The notes: generated by a model from the sequence alone, not told the origin. Counted from the first letter of the stretch, positions 8,428 through 18,448 are shown. The stretch: 64,000 nucleotides of DNA from Pyrinomonadaceae bacterium (GCA_019694345.1 JAIBCA010000061.1:1-64000), one strand, 5' to 3'. Numbers and translations are program-made.

Positions 8428-10173
8428 CTAAAATCTGACCAATATGCCGCCGCGGAGCATCCGGCGTTGGCTATTGACCCTCAACGACCCGAGGTCGCTG
8501 GAAACACTGTTTTGCAAGTCGAACAAATTACGGGCATCAACGATCGCCTCGGCCCGGAACGGCAACCCGAGATTTGGCAGATTTTGCGTAACCATTACGC
8601 TCAGGCCCGGATCGTAAATCGCTAACTGGCCCTTGAAAGGGTCGATCGCGAAAACAGTCGCTTGCGAGGAGAGGCGATACACGGTCTTCAGGCTAGTACC
8701 GGTTTTGAGATCCGCGGCGACCTGGCCGAAAAACGACTGGAAGATCGCATTTTGAAAGATCTCAGACGGTTCGCCGATGCCGTCAGAAGACAAACGCTGT
8801 CCGCTGCCGATCGAATAGCCGACCGCTGTGCTCAGAATCCCGGTCAATCGACGATTGTAAACCAGCCTAACGCCCTGCGAACGGCCTTGCTGGTCGGCGA
8901 CGATGCCGGCAAAAGACTGATTTCCGAGCGTATCGAACGAAACGCTGTTGAGCCCGACGCCGCGTCCGAATGTCGTATCGACAAACGCGTTCGCTTCGAT
9001 CGACGAGCGGTTGTCCAGAACGCGTTCGATGCCGAACTCAAGACGGCTGCTGCGGTTCATTCGCGGTTTGCCGCTTTCTACCACTAGATCGTCAACAGAG
9101 ACCGGGTCGCGGAAAATAACAGCGGCACCCTCAAGTTCGACCGCTCGCGCCCATGATCGATCCTCGGTTTGGGTCGTGAAAGCGGTCCTAACACGGGTCT
9201 TTGGGTTCAAGTCGAACTGCAGCCCTAATCGCGGCGAGATCGAAAGGTCGTCCCCGGCACCGACAAATCGTGAGTAGTCGAGTCCGAAGACGAAGATCAC
9301 ACCCTCGCGCACTTTCCACTCGTCAAGCGCCTGAATTGAAACCTGGCTCAGCTGTTTGCCCGATCCCGCGGTGACCATCTGACCTAAATTTGTAAATGAA
9401 CCGTTCAGACGGATCTGATGATCGGAATTCGGCCGAAACTTGAATTCGGTCTCGACCCTCAGCGGGGCGGCTTTACCGGCGCCGAGCTGGCCGGCGACAA
9501 CCACCTCAGAGGCGTCATTGATCGGGAACAACGTCGCAAAATTGACTCCGCCGAACGCCCCGCGAGGTGAATCACCAAAATAGGTCTCGACGACCCCACG
9601 AGGCCGCAGCCGGCCGGCCGAGCGTTCGTCCTGAACAGTGTCGGCGGCGGTGTCGGCCGTCGCGTTTTCGTCAACGGGGGCGTTGCCCTCAGCGTTCTGA
9701 TAGATCGAACGCTGGCTCTGGGCGGCGCGGATACGCCATTTGGAACTGTTTCGGTCAAGGCGCTTTTCGGGCAGTGTGTTGCCGCCGCCGGCCCGTTCGA
9801 GCCTGAATCCGTAAACCGTGTCCGAGGCCCGTGCGACCTGCACGTCCGAGAGGGTAACGGGGTTGAAGCCTTGCGCCACGGCGAGCACGGTATAGGTGCC
9901 CGGCATTATTTTGGCCAGGAAACTACCGTCCGAGGCGGATCTGACCTGTTTGAGCAGCTTTGATGTCCCGAGCCGAAATATTGCGACCGTCGCATCGGCG
10001 ATCGGCGATCCGCCGTTGTCGCGGACCACTCCGCGAATGACGCCGAGATTGCCCGCGGACTGAAAACTCTCCACCTCGACCGCGGCGCTTACATTCGCCG
10101 TGTTCGCGACAAACGCGAGCGCGGCGAAGGTCGCAGCAGAAAGGATGGATCTAAGTTTTCCCGTAAAGCCCAT
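8428..10173 (-). CDS. exported TonB-receptor-like beta-barrel with regulatory-like N domain
   Basis: A 581-residue protein with an N-terminal signal peptide (cleavage near ANVSAA). A carboxypeptidase-type regulatory module follows (about residues 43-130: GVIRGVVRDNGGSPIADATV and GTYTVLAVAQGF). After a Ser/Asp-rich linker comes a long stretch of alternating beta strands that ends in an aromatic residue (GGILVRF), as outer-membrane barrels do. The layout resembles the large acidobacterial 'TonB-dependent receptor' proteins but is much shorter than their usual length of roughly 1000 residues, and no plug domain or TonB box is obvious. It probably lies in the outer membrane. The ligand is unknown. 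Confidence 0.6.
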   Translation of the reverse strand: MGFTGKLRSILSAATFAALAFVANTANVSAAVEVESFQSAGNLGVIRGVVRDNGGSPIADATVAIFRLGTSKLLKQVRSASDGSFLAKIMPGTYTVLAVAQGFNPVTLSDVQVARASDTVYGFRLERAGGGNTLPEKRLDRNSSKWRIRAAQSQRSIYQNAEGNAPVDENATADTAADTVQDERSAGRLRPRGVVETYFGDSPRGAFGGVNFATLFPINDASEVVVAGQLGAGKAAPLRVETEFKFRPNSDHQIRLNGSFTNLGQMVTAGSGKQLSQVSIQALDEWKVREGVIFVFGLDYSRFVGAGDDLSISPRLGLQFDLNPKTRVRTAFTTQTEDRSWARAVELEGAAVIFRDPVSVDDLVVESGKPRMNRSSRLEFGIERVLDNRSSIEANAFVDTTFGRGVGLNSVSFDTLGNQSFAGIVADQQGRSQGVRLVYNRRLTGILSTAVGYSIGSGQRLSSDGIGEPSEIFQNAIFQSFFGQVAADLKTGTSLKTVYRLSSQATVFAIDPFKGQLAIYDPGLSVMVTQNLPNLGLPFRAEAIVDARNLFDLQNSVSSDLGSLRVNSQRRMLRGGILVRF

Positions 10174-10274
10174 AACGAAAAGCTATTCCAAGCAATTCAG
10201 CTATTTTGTTCGCAAAACGCAACAGTGTCAAGCATTCAGACTGTAAGCCTAAGACCCATAAGATGCTCTTTGCC

Positions 10275-10302
10275 TTGACAAAGTTTGCTCGTAGGCTAGA
10301 AT
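10275..10302 (+). promoter_or_regulatory. sigma-70 promoter of tRNA-Ser
   Basis: A perfect -35 TTGACA (10275-10280), a 16-base spacer and TAGAAT (10297-10302) lie 25 bases upstream of the tRNA-Ser gene. This is one of the cleanest promoters in the window. Confidence 0.7.
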
Positions 10303-10327
10303 AAAAAGGTGCTCGAGAAGCACCAAC

Positions 10328-10418
10328 GGAGACGTGGCTGAGCGGCTGAAAGCGGCGGTTTGCTAAATCGTTGTAGTCTTAAAAACTACCACAGGTTCGA
10401 ATCCTGTCGTCTCCGCCA
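10328..10418 (+). tRNA. tRNA-Ser (anticodon GCT)
   Basis: The acceptor stem GGAGACG pairs with CGTCTCC (10408-10414). A G discriminator and an encoded CCA (10416-10418) follow. The anticodon loop TTGCTAA carries GCT. A long class II variable arm (TTGTAGTCTTAAAAACTACCA) and the T-arm ACAGGTTCGAATCCTGT complete the fold. Confidence 0.95.
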
Positions 10419-10431
10419 TCATTTTTAGAAG

Positions 10432-10462
10432 GCTACCAAAGCTGCGGATTTGGTAGCTTTTT
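10432..10462 (+). terminator. intrinsic terminator after tRNA-Ser
   Basis: A perfect 9-base-pair stem GCTACCAAA / TTTGGTAGC with an 8-base loop is followed directly by TTTTT. It begins 13 bases after the tRNA 3' end and separates the tRNA from gltX. Confidence 0.8.
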
Positions 10463-10517
10463 GTGTTTCTGAATATCACTTTGCGTTCTCAACATCTTTG
10501 CGTGAAACTATTTTGTT

Positions 10518-12029
10518 ATGACTGTACGCGTTAGATTTGCCCCCAGCCCGACCGGCTACCTACATATCGGCTCCGCCAGGACCGCTCTTTTTAATTATCT
10601 CTACGCACGCCATGTCGGCGGCAAGTTTTTGCTCCGGATCGAGGACACCGATCTCGCGCGATCGACCGAAGAATCGACCCGTTCGATCCTCGACGGGCTC
10701 GCGTGGCTCGAACTCAGCCATGATGAGGAAATAGTCTTTCAGTCCGACAATGCCGACAAGCATCGCGAAACTGCCAGGCGTTTGTTGGCCGAGGGCAAGG
10801 CATATCGTGATTTCACCGTGCGGGAAGCTCCGTCTGACGCAAATGTTAAGGACGCGATCAAGGATCGGGCACGCGCCGCTCAGGGCGAAAAGAATATGCG
10901 GGACAATCCTTATCGCGACCTTTCCGAAGCCGAATCTGAAGCTCGTGCGGCCGCCGGCGAGCCGTTCGCGATACGGCTCAAGGTGCCGATGCACGGCCGA
11001 ACTGCATTTGATGACGCCGTTTATGGCATACAGGAAAGGAATTACGACGACACCGAGGACCTCGTGCTGCTCCGCTCGGACGGCCATCCGCTCTATAATC
11101 TGGCGGTCGTCTGCGACGATATCGAGATGGCGATAACCCACGTCATTCGCGGGCAAGACCACCTGACCAATACGCACAAACAGGTCTTGATCTACGAGGC
11201 CCTCGGTGTCACGCCGCCGACCTTTGCCCATCTGCCGCTGATCATGGCGCCGAATAAGGGCAAGCTTTCAAAGCGTAAGCACGGAGAGGTCGTTTCGATG
11301 ACCACGTACCGCGACGCCGGTTTTCTTGCCGCCGCATTCAGGAATTTCCTGGCACTGCTCGGATGGTCGGCCGGCGAGGAACAGGAAATATACTCGCTCG
11401 ATGAACTGGTCGCGAAATTCTCGCTAGATGGCATTCACCGCTCGAACGCCGTATTCAATTTCCACGAGAGCGACCCGCGCAAATGGACCGACGACAAAGC
11501 CATCTGGATGAACGCCGAGTACATCCGCACGATGCCGTTCGAAGAGCTGTTGCCGTTCGTCAAGCCGGAACTGAAAGCCGCCAAACTGTGGCGCGACGAG
11601 TACGATGATGACGAAAAGGCCTGGTTTGAGAACACCATCAACCTGATCCGTCAGCGTTTCTTCACACTCAAGGATTTTTCAAATCAGGGCCGTGCTTATT
11701 TCAGCGAGGATTTTGATTTCGACCCGGCCGCGATCGAAAAGAACTTGTCAAAATTCCCGGATCTGAGGACGTGGCTTCCCGAGCTTGCCGATCGGTTCGA
11801 AACTGAGTTTGCGAGCCTGGATTATACCGAAGAGAACATCGAAACGGTCGTCAAAGCCTTTACGGAGGAAAAAGGCACCAAGCTCGGTGTCATCATGAAC
11901 GGTGCACGCACGCTGCTGACCGGTGTCGCCGTCGGCCCGTCAATGCTCTCGGTTTTTGAAACGGTCGGACTGGAAAGGACTGTGATGCGGCTTCGAAGTC
12001 AGGTCGCATTCAGTATCGACCGAAACTAG
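10518..12029 (+). CDS. gltX: glutamyl-tRNA synthetase
   Basis: A 503-residue class I aminoacyl-tRNA synthetase that charges tRNA-Glu in the cytoplasm. The N-terminus RVRFAPSPTGYLHIGSAR contains the HIGH-type signature (HIGS, residues 16-19). The KMSKS-type loop is KLSKR (249-253). A helical anticodon-binding region fills the C-terminal third. The length is normal for the family. Whether it is discriminating (Glu only) or also charges tRNA-Gln cannot be decided here. It follows tRNA-Ser and its terminator, and a DUF1801 gene starts seven bases after its stop. Confidence 0.96.
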   Translation: MTVRVRFAPSPTGYLHIGSARTALFNYLYARHVGGKFLLRIEDTDLARSTEESTRSILDGLAWLELSHDEEIVFQSDNADKHRETARRLLAEGKAYRDFTVREAPSDANVKDAIKDRARAAQGEKNMRDNPYRDLSEAESEARAAAGEPFAIRLKVPMHGRTAFDDAVYGIQERNYDDTEDLVLLRSDGHPLYNLAVVCDDIEMAITHVIRGQDHLTNTHKQVLIYEALGVTPPTFAHLPLIMAPNKGKLSKRKHGEVVSMTTYRDAGFLAAAFRNFLALLGWSAGEEQEIYSLDELVAKFSLDGIHRSNAVFNFHESDPRKWTDDKAIWMNAEYIRTMPFEELLPFVKPELKAAKLWRDEYDDDEKAWFENTINLIRQRFFTLKDFSNQGRAYFSEDFDFDPAAIEKNLSKFPDLRTWLPELADRFETEFASLDYTEENIETVVKAFTEEKGTKLGVIMNGARTLLTGVAVGPSMLSVFETVGLERTVMRLRSQVAFSIDRN

Positions 12030-12036
12030 CCCGAGA

Positions 12037-12429
12037 ATGACAAACGATATTCAGGACTACAACGACAAACAGACGGGCGGTGAAAAGGTCATCTGCGATC
12101 GTCTCGCCGCTGACATTAGCCGCGTTCTGCCCGATGCCGAGTGCAAGATCTGGCATGCCCATCCGGTCTGGTTCATCAATGGTAATCCGATCGTCGGCTA
12201 CAGCAAGCAAAAGGCTGGCATTCGTTTGATGTTCTGGAGCGGAGCGAGTTTTGATGAGGACGCTTTGGCACCCGGCACCGGCAAATTCAAGGACGCGTCC
12301 GTCAATTACTCAGTGGTCGACGACATCCGCTCCGCCGACCTGGAACGCTGGCTTGCAAAGTCGCGCGAGATACAGTGGGACTATAAGAACGTCGTCAAAC
12401 GAAAAGGCCGGCTCGAAAGGTTGAAGTAA
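12037..12429 (+). CDS. DUF1801 family protein
   Basis: A 130-residue cytoplasmic protein. The segment WHAHPVWFINGNPIVGYS (about 45-62), followed by IRLMFWSGASF, is typical of the DUF1801/YdhG-like family, whose members have a compact alpha/beta fold and no established biochemical role. It begins seven bases after gltX and is probably read from the same transcript. Confidence 0.65.
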   Translation: MTNDIQDYNDKQTGGEKVICDRLAADISRVLPDAECKIWHAHPVWFINGNPIVGYSKQKAGIRLMFWSGASFDEDALAPGTGKFKDASVNYSVVDDIRSADLERWLAKSREIQWDYKNVVKRKGRLERLK

Positions 12430-12559
12430 TGGTCGGCGTCGATATTTGAGATTATTGGCGCGGAAAGGATTATCATTGAGTTGAGAACTTAGGTCGTGTG
12501 GATCATTTGGGTTCGCTCGTAGCGCGGCAATCCTGTCACACGGCGCTCATGGAGGATCT

Positions 12560-12976
12560 ATGAAAGGCTTTAAGGCAAATATCGAAAAAGACACACTTAA
12601 GAACAAGAATTTCAGAAAGGTACTCTACACGTCAGCCCATTGCCAACTGGTATTGATGAGCCTCAAACCGAAAGAGGAGATAGGCCTCGAAACACATCCG
12701 GACAACGATCAGTTCTTCAGATTTGAGGCAGGCCGTGGCCGCGTCGAGATCGACGGCAACAAGTACGTCGTCAAGGACGGCGATGCGGTCGTCATCCCGG
12801 CCGGGGCCAAGCACAACGTCATCAACACGTCAGCAACTGACGAGCTAAAGATGTACACCATCTACTCGCCGCCGCACCATAAGGATCAGATCGTACGTAA
12901 GACCAAGGCCGAGGCCGAGGCGAACGATCAGGAATTTGACGGCAAGACGACCGAAAAGCTCAAAAAGAAGAAATAG
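12560..12976 (+). CDS. cupin domain protein
   Basis: A 138-residue single-domain cupin. Motif 1 is LETHPDNDQFFRFEAGRGRVEIDG (about residues 39-62; the metal ligands would be the His and a following acidic or Gln residue). Motif 2 is GDAVVIPAGAKHNVIN (about 73-88). The C-terminus is charged and lysine-rich. A strong GGAGGA Shine-Dalgarno sequence upstream supports this ATG. Similar small cupins are annotated as mannose-6-phosphate isomerase-like proteins, but the substrate is unknown. No partner gene is obvious. Confidence 0.8.
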   Translation: MKGFKANIEKDTLKNKNFRKVLYTSAHCQLVLMSLKPKEEIGLETHPDNDQFFRFEAGRGRVEIDGNKYVVKDGDAVVIPAGAKHNVINTSATDELKMYTIYSPPHHKDQIVRKTKAEAEANDQEFDGKTTEKLKKKK

Positions 12977-13051
12977 GCCGCGACCCGGACATTTTTCGAA
13001 ATTTCACCGATCGATCTGCATGATTGCCGGCCTGCCTGCGTTCAATAGATT

Positions 13052-15832
13052 GTGATGCGAATGAAGTGCACATTTTTGGCCGGCCGGGCATTCTTGACGT
13101 TGCTTATAGCCGCGCTTCTGTCGATCGCGGTGTCGGCCCAACCGGATGTCGAACAAAAACGGGCCGAGGGCAAAGCTGCGTTTGATGAGGCGATCAAGCT
13201 CCGTCAGGAAAACACTTTCAGATCGTACCGGTCCGCGCTCGAAAAATTCGAACTCTCGGTCCGCCTTTATCAGGAGATCGGCGACAAGGGCAATGCCGCA
13301 AGTTCGCTGCTTGGCGTCGGCCTCATCCAAAATCTGCTCTTCGACAATGATTCGGCCCTCGCGAACTATCAACAGGCACTGGCTATTTTTCGCGAGATCG
13401 GCCACAAAGAGCTCGAAGCAAGAGCCCTCAACAACATCGGCCGCCTTTATGACGAGATCGGCGAAAAGCAAAAGGCCCTCGATCATCATTTTCAGGCATT
13501 GCCGCTTCGTTTGATCACCGGGGATAAATACGGCGAGGCAAACACTCTGAACAGCATCGGATCGGTCTATGCCGATCTCGGCGAACGCCGAAAGGCGCTG
13601 GAACATTTTGAAAGGGCGCTCAAGATACAGACCGAGACCGACGATAAGCGGGCACAGGCGATAACTCTCTCCAACATGGGGCGGCTCTACGATGAACTTG
13701 GCGAAGCAGACCGGGCTATGGGCCTGCTCGAACGATCGCTTGAGCTAAGACGTGGTGTTGGCGATAAGAACGGCGAAGCAACCAGCCTCAACAATATCGG
13801 AATGGTACTTGCCGGCAAGGGCGACTACGCGGCCGCGATCGAGCGTTACCAACGCTCTCTTGCACTGATGACCGAGCTTGGGTTTGAGAACCGAAAGGCC
13901 GGGATCATGAACAATCTCGGCGATGCCTACATCGGTTCCGGCGATCCTGCCAAGGCGATCCCATACAACCGGCAGGCTTTGCCGCTCTATCAGGCGATGG
14001 GCGATAAGGCCGGCGAGGCGACGGCGCTGAACAACATCGGGTTTGCCAACGCCCGTCTGAACGGGCCCGCGGCCGGCCTGGATGACCTCCAGACGGCCCT
14101 TGTGCTTGCACGTTCGGTCCGTGCCAGGGGGCTCGAGGCAACCGTTCTCGGCAATCTGATGCGGACGTCATATCAGGCCGGCCGAACTCAGGTCGCGGTC
14201 ATTTTCGGCAAGCAGTGCGTCGATACCTATCAAGGCCTGAGACGCGAGATCGTCGGCCTTGATGCCCGCCAACAACAGACATATCTCACCAAGATCGCCG
14301 GCGAGTACCGCTTTCTGGCCGACATCCTCATTGAAATGGGACGTTTTGCAGAGGCCGAGCGGATCCTGCAGATGCTGAAGGAAGAGGAGTACGCCGGCTT
14401 TGTCCGGCGGGATGCCGATGAGATAAAAACCCTTGATAAGAGAGCCATCCTCACCGAACGCGAGCAGCTGTTGATCGAGCGGTACTCAAAACTCGCTGGC
14501 CGGGCCGCTGAGATCGGTGAACAGTTTCGCAAGCTGGATGAACGTAAACGCCGGCTTTCCCGACTGGATCAAAAGCTCGCTCCTGCCGAGGAACTGCAGT
14601 ATCAGCAGCTGGCGGCCCAGGTCGCCGATGTCAATGCGGCATTCAAGCTATTTTTGGACAAAGAGCTGGTCAAGGAATTAGGCTCGCCTGCCGTCCGCAA
14701 GATCAATGTTGACCGGTCGCTGCAGGACGAATTGCGAAAATTGGGCAACGGCACCGTCGCTGTCTCGACCGTGGTGACCGAAAACCGATACCGTGTGATC
14801 CTGACGACGCCTAACGTACAGGTTGATGGGCGCACCGAGATCACCGCTGCCGCATTAAATCGTAAGGTGTTCGCCCTTCGCGAACAGCTGCAAAATGCCG
14901 ACTCGAACCCGCTAGTTGCCGCCAAGGAGGTTTACGACATTGTCGTCAAGCCGATCGAAAAGGATCTGGCAGCCGCCGGAGCCAAAACCATCCTGTGGTC
15001 TCTCGACGGGACATTGCGATATATACCGATCGCCGCCCTGTCGCCTGACGGACGGACATATCTGGTCGAGAGGTTTCGCAGCGTCATCGTTACGCCAAAG
15101 ACCCGGTTCGATACATCTTCGTCGGCGAGGCCCTTGCGGGCACTGGGAATGGGCGTCGCCGCTGAGCAAATGGTCACTTACCCCGAGCGGCCCGATCGAA
15201 AGGTACGCGTCGCGGCCCTGCCGGGCGTCAAGGCTGAGCTGGCGGCGGTCATCAGGGATGAACGCTACCCGAACGAGACCGGTATCATCGCCGGCAGGCG
15301 TTATCTGGACAACGACTTTACCTTCCGCAGTTTTGCAGACTCTCTGTCGCAGGAGTTGCCCGACGGCGGCCGAAAATTCAATATTATTCACCTTGCCACG
15401 CACTTTACACTCGGCGAAACGTGGACAAACTCGTACCTGGGCCTAGGCAACTCGCAGTTACTGTCGCTTGAGGATCTGGCGAGCTCGCCCGAGATATCGT
15501 TTGGCGGTGCCGATCTGGTCACACTTTCGGCCTGCAATACGGCCGTGGCTAATGATTCGAACGGACAAGAGGTCGATTCGCTCGCCGAAGCGATCCAGAC
15601 CAAGAGCGGTAGGGCGGTTTTGGCGACTTTGTGGGCGGTCTATGACGAAAGCACCGCCGAACTGATGACCAGGTTTTATCGCGAACGGCAGCTAGACCCC
15701 TCGATGACCAAGGCCGAAGCCCTGAACAAGGCTCAGTTGGCAATGCTCGGCAATGCCTCAAGCGCTGCCAAACCGACCTTTGCCCACCCTTATTATTGGT
15801 CCGGATTTGTCCTGATCGGAAACTGGCGCTAG
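13052..15832 (+). CDS. exported TPR-CHAT protein (caspase-like peptidase fold)
   Basis: A 926-residue protein with an N-terminal signal peptide (hydrophobic stretch about 10-30, cleavage near VSAQ). About eight to nine tetratricopeptide repeats follow (about 45-400, repeated [24 protein letters not shown] units), then a coiled-coil-like segment (about 440-530) and a C-terminal CHAT domain (about 600-925). The likely catalytic dyad is His784 in HLATH and Cys828 in LSACNT. CHAT is a clan CD cysteine peptidase fold related to caspases. The signal peptide implies action outside the cytoplasm, unlike the second CHAT protein at 43130-45928. The start may be GTG 13052, ATG 13055 or ATG 13064. Substrate unknown. 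Confidence 0.85.
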   Translation: MMRMKCTFLAGRAFLTLLIAALLSIAVSAQPDVEQKRAEGKAAFDEAIKLRQENTFRSYRSALEKFELSVRLYQEIGDKGNAASSLLGVGLIQNLLFDNDSALANYQQALAIFREIGHKELEARALNNIGRLYDEIGEKQKALDHHFQALPLRLITGDKYGEANTLNSIGSVYADLGERRKALEHFERALKIQTETDDKRAQAITLSNMGRLYDELGEADRAMGLLERSLELRRGVGDKNGEATSLNNIGMVLAGKGDYAAAIERYQRSLALMTELGFENRKAGIMNNLGDAYIGSGDPAKAIPYNRQALPLYQAMGDKAGEATALNNIGFANARLNGPAAGLDDLQTALVLARSVRARGLEATVLGNLMRTSYQAGRTQVAVIFGKQCVDTYQGLRREIVGLDARQQQTYLTKIAGEYRFLADILIEMGRFAEAERILQMLKEEEYAGFVRRDADEIKTLDKRAILTEREQLLIERYSKLAGRAAEIGEQFRKLDERKRRLSRLDQKLAPAEELQYQQLAAQVADVNAAFKLFLDKELVKELGSPAVRKINVDRSLQDELRKLGNGTVAVSTVVTENRYRVILTTPNVQVDGRTEITAAALNRKVFALREQLQNADSNPLVAAKEVYDIVVKPIEKDLAAAGAKTILWSLDGTLRYIPIAALSPDGRTYLVERFRSVIVTPKTRFDTSSSARPLRALGMGVAAEQMVTYPERPDRKVRVAALPGVKAELAAVIRDERYPNETGIIAGRRYLDNDFTFRSFADSLSQELPDGGRKFNIIHLATHFTLGETWTNSYLGLGNSQLLSLEDLASSPEISFGGADLVTLSACNTAVANDSNGQEVDSLAEAIQTKSGRAVLATLWAVYDESTAELMTRFYRERQLDPSMTKAEALNKAQLAMLGNASSAAKPTFAHPYYWSGFVLIGNWR

Positions 15833-16263
15833 ACCTCGATCACACGACGCTCGACGGGTGACGACAGAACGATCGTCGTCGTCGTGATACCGTACGGCGT
15901 GAGCCGGTCGATCACCTGCTGAAGGTGGCCGACCGAGCGAAGTGCGACCTTCATGATGAACGAGTCGCCGCCCGTTCCGCGGTGGCACTCGAGCACCTCG
16001 TTAGACTCCTCAACGACCCGTATGATGTGGCTGTAATCGACGCCCGTAATACTCATCCGCACAAATGCCGTTATCGGCAGCCCGACCTTTGACGTGTCGA
16101 TATCAGCCCGATAGCCGGTGATGATCCCGGCGTCCTCGAGTTTTCGTACGCGCTCGATTATCGCCGGCGTCGTCAGCCCGACACGTCGGCCCAACTCGGC
16201 AAAGCTGATCCGGGCATTTATCTGCAGCTCGGTCAGTATTTTTCGGTCAATTTCATCGATCAT
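15829..16263 (-). CDS. Lrp/AsnC family transcriptional regulator
   Basis: A 144-residue regulator. An N-terminal winged helix-turn-helix (about 1-60: [26 protein letters not shown]) is followed by the RAM ligand-binding domain (about 68-140). This family binds amino acids and acts as dimers or octamers on nearby promoters. The gene is divergent from phenylalanine hydroxylase with a 139-base shared region. Control of aromatic amino acid catabolism is therefore the natural inference, with phenylalanine or tyrosine as a likely ligand. Its stop overlaps that of the convergent TPR-CHAT gene within CTAG. Confidence 0.92.
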   Translation of the reverse strand: MIDEIDRKILTELQINARISFAELGRRVGLTTPAIIERVRKLEDAGIITGYRADIDTSKVGLPITAFVRMSITGVDYSHIIRVVEESNEVLECHRGTGGDSFIMKVALRSVGHLQQVIDRLTPYGITTTTIVLSSPVERRVIEV

Positions 16264-16311
16264 AAACCCAAAGCTATACAGAAACTAATAATCTAAAGAC
16301 AGAGCCCGATA

Positions 16312-16376
16312 ATAACTTACGATCGATATTCAAACAAACGATAACTTCCATTACAATTACTTATTTCAAGATAACT
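16312..16376. promoter_or_regulatory. three spaced ATAACT repeats between the Lrp-type regulator and phhA
   Basis: ATAACTT occurs at 16312-16318 and 16341-16347, and ATAACT at 16371-16376. The starts are 29 and 30 bases apart, close to three helical turns, in an AT-rich stretch. Lrp-type octamers often bind such phased sites. The role is inferred only. Confidence 0.35.
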
Positions 16377-16402
16377 CTGCGTTTTCGAAGAACATCAAAC
16401 GT

Positions 16403-17332
16403 ATGCAAGGAGCTGCCCAACAGATGCTGACAGATACCGCTACTTCCGCCGCCGAGGCCGATTTTGAGATCGGGAATTACCGTGTGTCGGACGAAGACCT
16501 GCCGGAGTTTCGCGATCTCAAGTTCGAGAACATCAACGAGCTTCACATAGACCATCCCGGTGCGAACGACGCCGACTATCGAGCCCGCCGCGATTACATC
16601 GCGAGTTGCGCCAAGAGCTTTCGCGAGACCGGCGAGATCACCGACGTCGAGTACAACGCCCGCGAACAGCGCGTCTGGCGTTATGTCGCCGAGGAGCTAG
16701 AGGAGCTGCAGCAGAGGTATGCGTCGCCCTTTTACCTGCGTGCAAAGAAAGATCTAGGCATCCGTACGGACCAGATACCGCAGCTATCGGAGATGAACCG
16801 CCGTCTGAAAGAACTGACCGGATTCCGGCTCGCCCCGATCGAAGGTTTGGTCGAAACACGCGGCTTTCTGTCGTGGCTCTCGTACCGCGTCATGCTCTGC
16901 ACACAGTACATACGACATCATTCGCAGCCGGCGTACACGCCCGAGCCGGACATCGTCCACGAGGCGATCGGCCACATTCCGATGTTCACGAACCCGAATT
17001 TTGCCGACTTTTCGCAGTTCATCGGCCACGGCGCACGCATCGCCACCGACGAGCAGCTCGAGCAGCTCGGCCGCCTTTACTGGTTCACCGTCGAATTTGG
17101 CCTGGTTGAGCACGAAGGCGACATCAAAGCCTACGGAGCGGGATTATTATCGTCTTTCGGCGAGCTCGAACACGCATTTTCCGACAAGGTCGAACGACGC
17201 CCGTTCGACCTTGAGACCGTCATTAACCACGAATACACCTATAGCGACATGCAGCCGGTCCTGTACGTCATCCCGTCGTATGCCGAGCTGAAAGAGGTGA
17301 CGCGGAAGTATATCGAAAGCTTCGGAAAATAA
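16403..17332 (+). CDS. phhA: phenylalanine 4-monooxygenase (phenylalanine hydroxylase)
   Basis: A 309-residue biopterin-dependent aromatic amino acid hydroxylase that converts phenylalanine to tyrosine using tetrahydrobiopterin, iron and oxygen. The iron ligands are visible: HEAIGH (His186, His191) and the glutamate of VEFGL (Glu231), with family-typical spacing. The fold core [19 protein letters not shown] is also present. An AAGGAG Shine-Dalgarno sequence at 16407-16412 lies inside the 5' end and points to ATG 16424 as an alternative, perhaps better, start. It begins the aromatic catabolic set with hpd and hmgA, but an AT-rich insert separates it from them. Confidence 0.93.
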   Translation: MQGAAQQMLTDTATSAAEADFEIGNYRVSDEDLPEFRDLKFENINELHIDHPGANDADYRARRDYIASCAKSFRETGEITDVEYNAREQRVWRYVAEELEELQQRYASPFYLRAKKDLGIRTDQIPQLSEMNRRLKELTGFRLAPIEGLVETRGFLSWLSYRVMLCTQYIRHHSQPAYTPEPDIVHEAIGHIPMFTNPNFADFSQFIGHGARIATDEQLEQLGRLYWFTVEFGLVEHEGDIKAYGAGLLSSFGELEHAFSDKVERRPFDLETVINHEYTYSDMQPVLYVIPSYAELKEVTRKYIESFGK

Positions 17333-17386
17333 ATGTCAGAACCGGGAGCTATAGCGACTGGGTTCTTTGAGCGTTAGAATTTAGTC

Positions 17387-17554
17387 ATGATTGGTGAAGC
17401 CGAATACGAAAAACTAGTTGCCAAGCTCGACGACCTCGTCGATCAAGTCGGTGAGGCCGAGTCGCATACGCTTGCTTCGATGATGGGTGTTTTGTCGGCT
17501 CTAATTGAGGATTACGAGAATGTGAACGTGCCAGAATTGGCTTTGAAGAACTGA
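17387..17554 (+). pseudogene. HigA-antitoxin N-terminal-like fragment (55 codons)
   Basis: A short intact frame: ATG at 17387, TGA at 17552. Its product has EYEKLVAKLDDLVDQVGEAE followed by an ALIEDYENVNVP-type ending. This resembles the N-terminal helical arm of HigA-type antitoxins (YEAALxxIxxL...LVxAYExxHYP). The helix-turn-helix that should follow is absent, and no HigB toxin lies next to it. It is either a remnant or a free-standing small protein. No good Shine-Dalgarno sequence is seen. The resemblance is my reading of the pattern and is not a search result. Confidence 0.4.
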
Positions 17555-17581
17555 GCCTCGGCGAACGAAGCTTAGGAATTT

Positions 17582-18433
17582 ATGATCGACCTAACACGAA
17601 CAATTTTGGTTGCGGTTTGTGTGACAGTTTCGTGTGTTTCTTTGGTTAATGCACAAGAAAAGCAAAATGGAAAACCGTATTTGTGCAAAAACCAATTCGA
17701 AGTTGACTACATAGGCTATGAACGAATTTTAGGTCCGGTCGAAACAGCAAACATAGAACGAGAAACCTTGGTTTCGGAAGGACATACATTATTTACTAAT
17801 AAGGGTAAGCCATATGTGTTTGCAACTTACAAATATGATCGCAGCGGACGGTTGATAGAAAAAAATTTCTACCGAGTTGATGGCGTGGCCTTACCTAAAT
17901 CAACCTTTGACTACAATGCTGCCGGCGACCTTGTTAAAGAGAATCACTTTAGTGCGATAACGAACAAGCCGTATCTCGAAACAAACTATATCTACGAGAA
18001 TGGCTTTCTGAAAGAATCCATAGGACGGAATATTGAGGATGGTAGTTTCTTGAGCAAGCAGGTATTTACTTACGACTCTAACAAGAACTATTTCGAGTTT
18101 GTAGAAACAAAGTCGTATAAATCTCCAACGATTAAGGTCGGTTTTAGACAGGATGAAAAATGTCGATTTTCTGAAGCTTTTGGGTATGGTGATGACGGAA
18201 AGGTCGCAAGCAGAAGTGTTATCACGTTTGACGGCTTCGATAATCCGAGTTCAGTCATTTCATATTCGAGCGACGGATCAGTTTTAGGCAAGCGAAAATA
18301 TGTATATAAGTACGACAAGTACAATAATTGGATAGAACGGTCGGATTTTTCTTGGAAAACTGAGAATGGTAAACCCGAGTGGTTTTTGGTGGAAATCGGC
18401 TATCGTAAGATTAAATATTTCGATAATAAGTAA
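17582..18433 (+). CDS. exported hypothetical protein with RHS/YD-like repeats, AT-rich
   Basis: A 283-residue protein with a signal peptide (cleavage near VNAQ). The mature part is built of short repeated units such as YKYDRSGRLIEKNFYR, FDYNAAGDLVKENHF, FTYDSNKNYFEFVE and YKYDKYNNWIER, which resemble the YD/RHS type of beta repeats. Its base composition is clearly richer in A and T than the surrounding genes. Together with the preceding HigA-like fragment it interrupts the phhA-hpd order, which suggests acquisition by transfer. It probably acts outside the cytoplasm. Function unknown. Confidence 0.6.
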   Translation: MIDLTRTILVAVCVTVSCVSLVNAQEKQNGKPYLCKNQFEVDYIGYERILGPVETANIERETLVSEGHTLFTNKGKPYVFATYKYDRSGRLIEKNFYRVDGVALPKSTFDYNAAGDLVKENHFSAITNKPYLETNYIYENGFLKESIGRNIEDGSFLSKQVFTYDSNKNYFEFVETKSYKSPTIKVGFRQDEKCRFSEAFGYGDDGKVASRSVITFDGFDNPSSVISYSSDGSVLGKRKYVYKYDKYNNWIERSDFSWKTENGKPEWFLVEIGYRKIKYFDNK

Positions 18434-18448
18434 TGTAATAAGGCAATC

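Noticed and set aside
8203..8625. A 140-codon plus-strand frame that fills part of the 8161-8427 gap
   Set aside because: Half of it runs antisense to the barrel gene, the gap part contains the terminator-like hairpin, and the product has no signal or motif.
17552..17575. Selenocysteine read-through of the TGA that ends the HigA-like fragment, given that selB is present
   Set aside because: Only six further codons follow before TAG, and no hairpin of SECIS type or conserved downstream protein is seen.
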